In this document: positions 49,255-60,730 of the stretch, piece after piece
Layout: each line of letters opens with the position of its first letter
Position numbering within the stretch: the stretch's first letter is position 1
Origin: Panax quinquefolius
Taxonomy: Eukaryota; Streptophyta; Magnoliopsida; Apiales; Araliaceae
Assembly: GCA_020205615.1 (NCBI GenBank)
Contig: CM035169.1
Span: 19,798,229-19,862,228 of the forward strand
Direction: 5' to 3'
Length of the DNA stretch: 64,000 bases
Notes under the pieces: generated by a model
Told to the model about the DNA's origin: nothing
The model's input: the letters and a program-made list of their open reading frames with translations, nothing else
Database searches by the model: none
Made by a program: the position numbers and the translations under genes

Positions 49255-50982
49255 TTACAAGATCGAAGACTTATCCGAGAAAAAGTTCACTGGCTTACTA
49301 CTACTACTACTACTACCACCACCCTTTCTCTCTCTCTTCAACATCTCAAGCAAGAAATCATTCCACGTATCAATAGGTCCAGGCAAGCACCAATGCACAC
49401 AATCACTAATCACACTAGCATGAGGCCAATGTCCATATTTACCGGGGTGCCCATCTGGTCTCAATAACATAGCTAGTGTCATATCAATTAACCTGAGTTT
49501 CAATCCTTTTTTCCTCCAAATTTCCCCTCCAATTGAATTTTGTACATTTCCAAATTATAATCCTCCAGTACAATCTCACCACTCCTAAAAGGCCTTATCC
49601 TCACACAATCTCCCCCTTTATCCCACGGTCCATTTTCAAAGTGAGATGTTGCAATTGTCCTAAGAAATGTTATGCCCTTGTAATTTCTGAGGCTGTTTAT
49701 TGCCCTAAACGCCGTTCGGAACGCACGCCCATAGCTGAATTGGGATGTTCTGTGGGTGAGGTTGCTATTGGGACAGTAGAGGCAGCCAATCAGGCGACAT
49801 TTCGCGTAGAACATTGTGGGACGGAAGAACCACTGGCCTGCGGAGATGATTACATGGTCGAATTTCTCGATTTGGGTTGTCCACGACTCGTCAAATTCGT
49901 CGAGGTATAGATTGAAGGGGCGGGTAATGTCATTAGGATCTGTCTTTTGGGTCTTTACCAAATAGGGTGACCAAAAGATGGATAGGTTGAAGTTGAAGTC
50001 TTTGTATTCCCAGTGTTTGAAATTCTCATCTCGTGTTTGAAACATCTATTGGATATGTCACCTTGAAATTAATGCAATGAAAATAGAAAGTAATTAAGTC
50101 ATGAGTTAGGTACTTGGAAGAAAATAAAGTTTTAAGTCCATTAATAACAATATATCATACTATACTGATTGATAAGCATGCATATTCACTAAAGTTCATA
50201 CATACATATATGCACACGAATTCGGGATTATATAGCAGCAAATTAAGGTTTAAATTAAAAGACGTGAGATTGATATATAAATATTACTTTTAATGCAAGC
50301 ATATATATTAACTTGCATACATATATATTTGGCTTACCCTAGACAAGAGGCATATCAATGATTGCATATGGTTTCTAGCCACCGAGTCTCCAACAAAGGC
50401 CAGAGATTTCCCTCTCATATGATCCAAGAACTGTAACGGATCAAACACCGGCAATTCACATCCATTCGGCTTCCACCTCCACTTCATAAACCCCGTATCG
50501 GGCCTTCCAAATTTCATGCAGTTCTGGTGCTCCTGAATCGCCCAACACGTCGTGTTTGTGTAATACGGCCCCATAGGATTTGGCACCCATTCCCCCGAAA
50601 ATAAATCACACTCTTTAATATCATCATTATAATTATAAGAAGCTCTTCTAATTATCTTAACGTCGCCATGGCCGGAGTTTTGCCCTGTTAAATTTTTTTG
50701 TGGTGCCACCTTGTTGCCATTGGAGGGATTTCTCTTCTCGGTATCATGCTCTTGTATAATTAGGCTAGGATCATCGGAAATATCTCTTATTTTTGATAGA
50801 GCTGTCCTTCCTATTGATTCCTGATGAGAAGGATTATAAGAAGGAGACGACAAATCCGATATTATAAATTTATTGGTACTGGAGTAACGTATAGCAAGGT
50901 GGTATAAAGGGATGAATGTGAGAATGATTGTTAGTAGCCCCCTTCGATCCCGATAATTAGTCACACGGCCCGGGCAATTCAT
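49255..50982 (-). pseudogene. TBL O-acetyltransferase paralogue with two frameshifts
   Basis: Exon 1, 50982-50338 (215 residues): N-terminal helix ([16 protein letters not shown]), [36 protein letters not shown], and GDS at 198-200. The donor AGG|GTAAGC is good. Exon 2 starts about 50062 after an AG and reads VTYPIDVSN before a frame change near 50030; RDENFKHWEYKDFNF continues in the next frame to 49500. A second break at the A6 run near 49510-49515 shifts into [20 protein letters not shown] and [17 protein letters not shown], stop at 49255. All catalytic motifs survive. Same exon structure and orientation as the intact TBL at 41366-46330, so a tandem duplicate. Either a young pseudogene or an intact gene with assembly errors. 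Confidence 0.88.
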
Positions 50983-53741
50983 ATTGGGCTTAAAACTAAA
51001 CTCAAGCTTTGCAAAACTAGCATGAATGGGCCAGGCTGATTATGAAATTAAGATTAAAGATGGTGTCGAGGTTAAAAGTAGCCCGGAACTGAATCATGAT
51101 AGCATGATTGCTCTGTGGGAGATTCCAATCGTTTGTAGAAAGAATGTCACTAACTTTAGCCTTAGCTCCAAACCGAGAGAACATCATAACAGGGGCATTA
51201 GGGGAGCTGCACCATTATCCACAAGTTTATATTTGCCCCATTCCCAATCCAATATCGAACAGAATTAGTCATTGAGTATTTTAACGCAACAAAAAATCTA
51301 GAGTCGATTGAGCCCAGGTGACCCAGGAGCTAATGGGCCTAGGCTTGATCAACTGCGAGAGATGGAGAAATTTGAAGGTATTGTTTTATTTTATATTACA
51401 AAAAAATAATACATGATTAAACACTATACACTACAATTTTCATTAGCTGATCCAGTTGGGCTCAATAATATCAAATCAAAAAATAAACTACACCAATAAA
51501 AAAACAGAAACAACTTTACTTGGGTTAATTCTCTACTGTTTAGACCCCTGTCGGCCTGACACGACCTTGACACTCAAATTTGCAAATTAACTTCAAAAAA
51601 TTGTGTGAATTATATACTTAATTATAGGTTGGTTTAAATCCAACTCGACTCAACAATTCGCTAATATGTGATATAGCCCATGTCTTTCAAAAATATTCGA
51701 TATTTAAGAATAAAAGAACAAAGTTTTCTGCTTATTTTCTTATAGCTAATGAGGGGATATATATAATCATGGTTTTAAAAATGGGATCCGGCCGTCAGTT
51801 TGACCGAAACCGGTTGTCACGTAACAAAAAATTCATTTTTGGTCAAAATCCAGTTGACCCACCGATCGAAATGGTGATTCAACCAGTTATTAACCCAATC
51901 AACGTTATTATATTTTTGTTCATAAAAATGAATTTTTTTAAAATTTTATTAATTATTAATAATATATTTTTTATATATTAATAGTATCACTAAATAAATA
52001 ACTGTTCAACCACTAGTCCATCAACCGGTAGCTTTGATTACCGGTCCGGTTTGAGAATCCCTGTATATAATGGTGATGGGACTGGAAAGATCAATGGGGA
52101 GTCTGAAGTCAAAATTACTAAGGGGCTTGAGAACCAACAAAATGCCAGCGCATACGGCAAGATTGAAAAAAGTGAGCAAAGCATAAGGAGCAGAAAAGCT
52201 CGAAAGCTCATCCAACAGTCTAAAAAGTAGCTGATCATTCCCCCAACAACAACAAAAAAATTTATGCCTTCTGATCGCTACTACTACTGTTAAAAAAATA
52301 ATTATGACAGGTGTATGTCCCTAATTTCCTAGCCAGTCCTAGAGAATTACTAATGTTCATGTGGTAAAACTTGCACCCCAGGGTTATTTCTAGTTGAATA
52401 AAAGACTCGTCTTTGTTACTTACTCCACTTGGTACATCTCTCTAGGACTGTAAAAAGAATTCTGTGTCGATCCAATTAGAAAGATGCTTCAAAAAGAATG
52501 ATGTTGTATATAAAAGAAACTGCATAATGGAATTGGTCAAAACCAATTTAAGGAAATGAAAGACAAAATGATGAATCAGGAGGAGTAAAAAGAGAAGGAG
52601 CTATGCATCAGCCGAGAAAAGCTAGTTTCATATCCGTACCAAGCAAATCAGACTGTAACAAAAAACTTTTCATATAATATACCAATAGATCATATAGCCA
52701 TATAAACTCCTGAGAAAGGGAGAAGGATAAAATTCAAACTTATTGATATTTCAGTCTCAAGTAGTACATAATAAGTTATATAGAAATAGTCTGCAAATGG
52801 TGAAGCTAAGAAAACTGTACCTTTCCGCAATACATCGGCCTTAGTAGAAGCAAACTAATGGATGTGATGATAAAGCATTCGAAGATCCTTACAGTGAATG
52901 CATGTCTATGGAAGCATAAAAGGATCCGGGCAATAAGAATGAACACACCTAATCTGGCAGAGATGACATCTAATGAGAAGCTCCTCGGGTTCCCGACAGC
53001 AGCATTGACTACAAACCGATGCTAGTGACGACTACATAACCACAAAAATAGAATGAATGCACAGAAATGAGAGGGATATAGGGGGGAGATTGTTAATTCA
53101 TGCCCATGAATATAAAGGTTAAGCAATAATTAAAAGATAGAGCTATGACCATACAAGATTAATTGCCATGCACAATGGGCAAGCAAAACCATTTTGAGTA
53201 ATTTCATTCAAGGTGACTAGCACACACCATAACCTTGATGTAGCTCAAAAATAATAGACAATTTTTTATTAGAAACAATGTATTGTTTAGGTCATATTAT
53301 TTTCACTTCCAAGTGCTTATTTCTCGTAACAGATAATTTGTATATAGGAAATAAGAAAATTGAGACAAATGCTGCAACTATCAGGAAAAGAAAGACATGA
53401 AAACATAATCAAGAATGGACAATAAGCACCCACACATTGCACAAAATCTATCTCCTTAATTTGTAAGCATGCACACAATAAAGAATCAACCAAATTTTCC
53501 TTCTCAAAACACTAGTGATTTGCTGAACATGCCATGTACCAAATATAGACTTAGAAAACAAGTGTAATAGAGAAAAGGAAGGGGATTGGATGTGACGAGT
53601 TATTTACTGAATTTAGATGAAGAATGAGGTGTCAGGGCAAAGTAGCAAGCTCATGTTTGAGCACATTAAATGTGTTCAGCTTAGATTAACACTTGCAACA
53701 TGCCATGAATTCATGATGACGAGAACATGATATTTAGTTAC
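50983..53741. other. Intergenic with repeat relics
   Basis: At 51765-52060 a dispersed-repeat-like segment has GACCGAAACCGG and ACCGGTCCGGTTTGAG ends. A plus frame 52050-52229 (GDGTGKINGESEVKITKG…RKARKLIQQSKK-stop) is charged and clean but has no recognised similarity. An open stretch at 51026-51268 (+) is likewise unrecognised. Neither is called a gene. The expected last exons of STE24 are not found here. Confidence 0.4.
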
Positions 53742-54433
53742 CTGAAAAAGGATGAGTCCAATGAGGACTGGTTGTGTATCAAACCCAAAGCTTTGAAAAA
53801 GATCCTTTGAGTTCCTCACCAGAGTATATCCTCCAAACTGTGAGAAGGAAAGAATCTGCAGCGGTGTGCAAGATAAGGACATCAGATCACAGAAAGGCCT
53901 CAAAGTTGAAATTACAAATATAACCATCAGTTCAACGGTCAACTACTATTGGAAGAACCAACCAAAACCACAGTGCTCTGAACTAATTACTCTAAGGAAT
54001 AAAAATTAAATGAGATTTCTAGCTCTCTTATCACGTAAAATAATCACATAGCTGTCAAATCGTGAATCCCCAAATCCTAAATCGTGTAGAATCGTGAATT
54101 GTATGTCAATCGTGTATCGTAAGATACAGAAAAGATATGCAAAATACAATAATTACATATCTAAACATAGAGAGAACTCAGTTTTATACTTGCATATTAG
54201 CTTGAGTTCAATGTTGTAGTATTCAAATAAGCAATTTTTATACTTGTATACTTAGCATAAGAAATTGCATTTAACTATGCAAGTATAAAACTCAAAACGA
54301 AATTAAACCCAAATGCAAAATGGAGAACAAAAGTCAACTCCAAAGCTATTCATCTCCATCTCCATGTGAGAAAGAGACAGAGAAAGAAAGTGGAGACACT
54401 CTTTAAAAGAGCATAAGGAATCCTAGATAGCAT

Positions 54434-55142
54434 CAGTGTTCTAAAAATCCCCGTCTAGGTCTGCCTAGGCCCCCTTGGCGCCCCGCCTAGGCGCTAGGCC
54501 CCCTGGTGCCTTACCTAGGTCCAAGATGGCAAAAAAATCCCTCTAGAAAATTAGGTCGGGCCTAGGCGGAGAGTTTTTTATTTATTTTAATAACTATCCA
54601 AACCAGATCTTGATATATTTGTTTTTCTAATGATTTACCATATTCATAATGTAGGTTGTAGCATATCAAATCACAACAAAATGTGAACAAGATCAAGTCA
54701 AAATTGATAATTTTATTATAGTTGTAATTTTTTGAACTTGTACCAACTTCAAATTATATAAATGATGATACATTTGTAATATTTAATTTAATTCAATATA
54801 ATTCTTAAATTTATGTTTAGTTTCTTAAGTTTTAATATTGAATTGAATTCTTGAAATTTTAAATTTTATTATTTTTTTAATAGCAATCTTGTTTATGAAT
54901 AAAACTAATACGTTAAAGATATGTTTGAACTTTGAACAGTTGCATGTTTGTGTTTGAACTTTGACATTGGCAATATGGATATGTGGTTGAACTTTAAGCA
55001 AAGGCCTTTATTATCTATATTATAGATTGTTTTGCTTTATATTATTGTTTTGTTTGGATAAATGTAAGATAAAATATTAAAATTGGCTTAAAATAAGAAA
55101 TTCGCCTAGGCCCCCTAGGCACTAAGCGGATTTAAAACATTG
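54434..55142. mobile_element. Non-autonomous hAT element
   Basis: 709 bp in the last recognised STE24 intron. TIRs CAGTGTTCTAAAAATCC and (complement of right end) CAATGTTTTAAATCC. A perfect 8-bp target duplication GATAGCAT is at 54426-54433 and 55143-55150. CA(G/A)TG ends with an 8-bp duplication are diagnostic of hAT. The sub-terminal parts are GC-rich with many CCTAGGC words; the interior is AT-rich and has no transposase. Confidence 0.92.
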
Positions 55143-55150
55143 GATAGCAT

Positions 55151-55920
55151 TTTAAGGCTTACTGTGTAAACGCGTGCACCTCTTCTGCTCGAAAGAGAGG
55201 GTTGTAATGTGTTGTTTGCACAGTTGTCACGACGCCAAGGTGGGATGCGGTGGTAGTTGACCGTCAGGACGCCTAGGCGATAAGGCGGACGCCTACGACG
55301 ACTAGTCGTTAACAATGTGCAATTTATACATTATTTGTTTTATTTCAAAAGTAAATTACACAATAAAATTTTATATACTCTAAAACCCAAAAGATAATAA
55401 CTAACACAGTCTCTACTCTATTTTCTATTTCTAGTCATAGCTCAAACAAAATCATCAACTATGAAGTTATTTCTGTCTCCCACACGAGCATTCCTCTCAT
55501 TTAAAGGAGTAGGGTCATGTTAGGTTAAGGTCATGGGTTAAGTCACTTAGATAATTGGAAAAGTCCATGGGTTATGATGAGTCATGGTAAAAAATGACTT
55601 AATCACTTAACTTGGCCCGCTACCAATGCGTGAGCCTTGGCGGCTCGGCGTCCAAGGCGTTGCCTTACCCTTCTCCAACGCCAGGACGTCTAGTCGTCGC
55701 CTAGACAACACCATGACAACTATGGTTGTTTGAACTCATATCGTGTCTCTAACTTAAAAATGTACCACTATTATATCTTACAATATGGTGCATCATACCC
55801 TAAGAGACAACCAACTTGAAGATAAACTAGTGAATTAGTGATACTGTATCAAAATTGTTTTTGTATCATATTGTAAGATGCGTTGTGTATCATAAGATAC
55901 TGACAATTATTGAATCACAA
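55151..55920. repeat. Further GC-rich and ATCGTG-type repeat relics in the same intron
   Basis: 55180-55320 and 55600-55730 contain inverted GC-rich blocks (GACGCCTAGGCGATAAGGCGG; CGTCTAGTCGTCGCCTAGACAAC). 55840-55920 has ATCATAAGATAC words that are inverted versions of AATCGTG…GTATCGTAAGATAC at 54055-54135, on the other side of the hAT element. This suggests an older element now split by later insertions. Ends not resolved. Confidence 0.5.
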
Positions 55921-57330
55921 TAAGTCATCTAGTTATTATCTTGAACAGAAATAATCATCAAATTTCAAAAATGGAAATATTAGGTTAAATTCTCTAGGAC
56001 TTCCATAGAAGTCAAACAACGAATAATATGCACGATAACCATTATATAACACCGATGTTTTACTCAAACCACCTAATTGATTGCAGGACCAATACAGGGT
56101 AGTGGGAATAACTAGGTAACAAGAAAATAAATTTTATGTACAAAAAAAAACTAATACATTCCAGTACAAATTCCATAATGCATCTCGTAAATGCAACATT
56201 TAACTGGAAAATTCCTAATCGGAAATTAACTTGTTCCAAACAAAGTTAATGCATGTATTGCATATATTAGAGATGCCGAAATCAACACGAAAAGATAACT
56301 CCTGCCCAGTTATAGTCTCATCATTAACTAGGAACACCCCCACCCTACCCCCGAAAAAACAAATAGAAATCAAATTGTTGAGATATTATGTATTTCAAAT
56401 TTATCTGATAAAATGGTAAAAGGCAAACTGCTTTACTACAATATTTAGTGCTTTCAAAAACAATTTGTAGTAGAATGAATAAAGCAAAATACATGAAGTA
56501 TCTGTTAGGAAGACCAAATTTTGTTAAATGCAAGCATGTGTGAGAGAGAGATAAAGAGACCGGGATAGATACTGAATCTAGTGAACCCCTTGAAGAAAAA
56601 CTCCCACTTCACCACTATGACACTATGTACATGCAGCAATAAAGCTAAGGGCTTCCCAAAGGACAAACATTCAATTTCAGGTCTACTACTCACAAACTCA
56701 CACACTTTCCAATAAAATTCTCTACATGCTGGGATATAACTAAACAGCAGCAGGCAGAACCAATTGCATTATGATATAACTAAGAAAGATGCCAAAACTT
56801 TTCAAGTCTTGTGCAACCAACAATGTCCATAAATCATTTGTGAAAGTACGATACTTGAAAACATTTACACCATACCTGAACATCAATGAACATAAACATA
56901 GTATGATTAACCTTCCAATGACCCAATTCATGGGCAATAACAGCAACAATTTCCTCCTCGTTTTTGCACTGCATAGCATCACTTGGTTAAGTGCCAAGAG
57001 TCAAAGAAAAACTGAACAAAAATGACAGTTAAAACTCAATATTGTGAATTTTAAGGTCATTTAAAGAAAATTAAATACTAATACTATTTTAATACAGAAC
57101 ATGAATACCCTTCATACGACACATTCATTTAAATCAACTTAAAAGGACTGTATAAGTTCACAATAGAGGTCAACTTAAAACCAGTAAAAGTTACAGAACC
57201 AACTCAAATGTATGCTTAGATCATTAGGTTTGGAGGAATTTCAGTAGAATAATTTCGACGGAGTTAGTAATTTAATTTTAAATATGGTAAAGTAATCTAC
57301 TAAATGAATTATAATATATATATATATAGT

Positions 57331-57483
57331 AGGATATATATATGGGTTATATGTATATACACAGCTATGCAGTACACAGTCGTGCTATGACGACCGTTTT
57401 TTTAGGCTATAGTGACGGTTTAACCATTGCCATAGGCTACTGTGTTCTACACAGCTGTGTATATACATTTTTTCCTATATATA
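57331..57483. mobile_element. Hairpin MITE in STE24 intron
   Basis: Left arm AGGATATATATATGGG..ATGTATATACACAGCT..GCAGTACACAGT pairs with right arm ACTGTGTTCTACACAGCTGTGTATATACAT…CCTATATATAT. The middle has CGACCGTTTTTTTAGGCTATAGTGACGGTTTAACCATTGCCATAG, itself partly inverted. About 150 bp. Confidence 0.75.
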
Positions 57484-59330
57484 TATTCATTAACAAACAG
57501 ACACCATATAGTAGGATGAAGGTCAACATATCAGAAGAACAGCAACCAACTGTGCCTCATGATGCAATGAGGCTGAGAGCATAAAGTCAGTAGAGAATAG
57601 ATGATGCAGCAGAAAACTAGCCATGCTATATTGAGACTACTTATTGGTAAATCAACAACTACCAAGAGTTGCTAAAATTGACAAAAGTTAAGTGTTTCAC
57701 ATGCATAAAAAGATTAGAAACTAACAATGTCATGCATAGAAAGAAAACCTATTGCTCAACACAGATTATAAATACAATCATCATATTGATGATTTGGTAC
57801 ATTAATGAGCACGAGTCAAACAAGTAGATATGGAATATTCATATGCTCTGCACCTGCTGAATCAATGTGTCGTAAAGGACGATGCGCTTGTTCTTAAAGA
57901 ATCCATACATATATGCCTGCATAATGTTGGGAAGCTAATTAGTTCACAACCAGTAAAGAAAGTGAAAGACCATAGAAGAGAATATGCTTCTTATTGCTAA
58001 GTAATGATTAAGCAGTGGCTGATAAGTACAATATCCTTTTATTTTTGTACACTTGGATGCTGAGATAGGGAGGATTCAAAACCAACACCTAGTCACCTAG
58101 TGGCTAGTGGTTATGGGATAGCTAGGCACAATTTATTATCTTTTGGATCTCCGATTTTAGGCTCGACGCTACAGCAGGATTTTGGAAACAGTTATCTTCC
58201 GATGCACCTTCTAAGGGTGGATGTTCTTTTCACTTCATGGATCTAGCCGTGTAGGTAGCAGTCTTGAAGCTGTAGTCTAATAAAGACATCGCTTTTATCA
58301 ATTTTTTGTTTTTAATAGTAGGATTTATTCTATACCATCCTGGATTCTCTTCTTTCTGATAAATTTCTACTATTTTCCACCAAGGGGATAGGAGAATCTT
58401 TTGGATTTCTAATTACAAGATAATTTACGTACAAAAGAGAAAAGGCAATTTTTAGTCATTCTTAGCACCTGTTTGACATAATCTTGCATGTATCATTTGC
58501 TATAGTTTACTGAATCTGGATTCGGAAAAAACCAAAAAAAAAAAGTTTCACCATGTGTTGTTGCCCCAACCGAAATCATTGCTTTTGGGGAGTATAGAAC
58601 CCAAGACACTATTCTTTTGTAATGTTGGAAACAAACAAAATATACCAAGTAGAATACTCACATTGCTGTGGCTTGACCGAGTAGATCCATCAACAACGAA
58701 CAACTCTTTAAGGGGAACTTCAAAGAGGAAGCAAGGTTCTCAATTTTTAGCATAAGTTCTCCATTTGGAAGCTATTTTTGCAACAAAACCACTAGATTAA
58801 CAAATAAATTAAAGAAAAGGACGCTGGGAATGAATCCTATAAATTATAGTGAAATAAAAAACCAATACTCACAGGTGTGAACTTGTTAAAGAGTGGGGCT
58901 ATCAGAATAGGGTTAATAGTCATCATCACTAGAGATAAAACAAACATAAACCCCCAAAGATAGATTGCCAAGTAGGGACCTCCTTTCTGCAACCAAAGAG
59001 GTCAATAAATCATCTCTGTCAAAGTAAGAAACTTACTGTATTTGGAGAACAGGTAAAGCAAGAACTGAACAACACCGTGTTGAAATGAGAAGAAAGTTAA
59101 AGAAAAATGTATACACAAAAATGCAGCTACAAATCACAGCAACAATAGGAGAATAAAGTACCTGTACTATTACTATTATCGCAGCCACAATAGGAGGCCC
59201 AAATATGGCATATAGGGCAATTCCTTTGAACAAGTCCCTAAAGAATAACCATTTTGTTTGCTGTACAACATAAAATATATATAAATATAAATATACACAT
59301 TAGAAATTATCCATCTAACCAATACAAATG

Positions 59331-59336
<6 letters not shown>

Positions 59337-59374
<38 letters not shown>
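59337..59374. repeat. (GA)n microsatellite
   Basis: About 19 uninterrupted GA units, in the STE24 intron between exons 59523-59457 and 59260-59162. Confidence 0.95.
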
Positions 59375-59375
<1 letters not shown>

Positions 59376-60730
59376 CAAAGTGAATGAAAATTCAGAAATA
59401 AACAAATACAATAAGCTATAGTAAACACTACAAGAACGAAAAGTTAGACAACTAACTTTGTTGAAACCATGGCGGGCCTCAAATCACGAAAGTTGAATAC
59501 AACGAAAATGGCAAATCAGTAATCTGCACAACATTGAAAATAACTGTTGACATCAAATGGTTCAATTACAGTAAACATATAACCATTCCAATGCAACCCT
59601 ATTTTCTATACTTTTCACATAAAATTTTCTTTTAACTAGGATTGGCATAGACCTTCAGTGTATGCAACACTGCAAACCCAGGGCATAGCAATCAATTACA
59701 ATTCAAATCTAGTAAACCTAATCCAGTCCAACAAGGAGCTGAACATTGTTAAGTCACATCAGACCCAAAGATTAAGAAACTATTAAACATTTCACCTGCT
59801 CCACAATGCAACATTATATCAAGACCTATAAGACATAGGCATTCTTTCTTTATAAACTTCTAGCTATTTAAAGCATCTGGCATTGCAAATGGTACACATC
59901 ATAACCCAATCCCTTTCTAAGACTAAGGAATCTAAAAATGATCATCACAGTATCCCAAGTTAAAAAAAAATTCCAGCCAAAGGTTCTTTGAGGGCCGAGT
60001 ACGTTACAGATAAAGTTAATCTCCTAAAATATAATTAATAAGACAAGGTAGCCAAACTGGGAACCTGAGTGCAAATTATAGCTGATCTAATAAATTTACA
60101 TTTAACATCTTTATTGAGTAAAAATATTTACTAAAAAAAGAAAGAAAGAAATAAACAAAATCATAAACATAATGAGCCTTTTATTACTTTTATCTTCTAG
60201 GGTAATAAAAAAGCTAATATATTTACCTGTGACCAAAATATAACACCAGCTAAGAAGGAAAGTGTGCGTAGTATTTCATTCTCCGCATTGAAGCCAGTGA
60301 CCACCAAAAATTCCCCTGATTTCTGCAATCAAGAAGTAAATCAGAAAAAGGAACCCTCCTCTGGCAGCAGGGTTGTCAAAAACAAAGCTGAAACACTCAC
60401 CTTCCAAAACCAGGGCAACACCCCAAAGAACAAAATTGCAGAATCCATCAATATAGTAACAACCTCATGAACAATATGGAAGTTGCTGAAAGTAAACAAT
60501 GCAAAATAATACGCATAAGTAAATGACTGCTCAGTGATTAGACCAGATATATTCTTACAAATGGTAAATTTGATGACCAAACCTTTTATCAATACTATAG
60601 GCTCTTGACTTTTCAAACTTTTCTTGGCTAATCACACCTTCCAAAGTTTTTGGGAGTGTTGGCAGTTTAAGGGCAGTATGTTGCCGCAAATCAAGGTAAC
60701 TCTCAAAGATATACATCAATATCATAAACC

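Larger units (their letters stand above)
53742..60730 (-). pseudogene. STE24: STE24-type CAAX prenyl protease, truncated at both ends and frameshifted
   Basis: Ten exons are recognisable: 60730-60583, 60485-60401, 60322-60227, 59523-59457, 59260-59162, 58986-58873, 58771-58662, 57916-57854, 56968-56876, 53855-53742. They encode LMYIFESYLDLRQHTALKLP, TILMDSAILFFGVLPWFWK, FGPPIVAAIIVIVQ, KNKRIVLYDTLIQQ, the zinc-protease VIAHELGHWKVNH (HEXXH at 56933-56919) and FSQFGGYTLVRNSKDLF. Exon 59523-59457 has an extra base (A3 at 59481-59483) and 58771-58662 lacks one near 58708-58712. The short first exon (before GFMILMYIF) and the last exons, including the EFQAD zinc ligand, are not found. STE24 cleaves farnesylated CAAX proteins in the ER. 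As read it is inactive; alternatives are assembly errors plus missed exons. Confidence 0.9.

Noticed and set aside
51026..51268. Plus-strand 80-codon frame upstream of the frameshifted TBL gene
   Set aside because: No recognised similarity and no splice context; left as unassigned.
53676..53942. 88-codon minus frame
   Set aside because: It is one STE24 exon (53855-53742) read through into both introns.
58010..58330. Possible SINE/LINE 3' end with AATAAAGACATCGCTTTT
   Set aside because: No A-box/B-box or poly(A)/target duplication that I could confirm.
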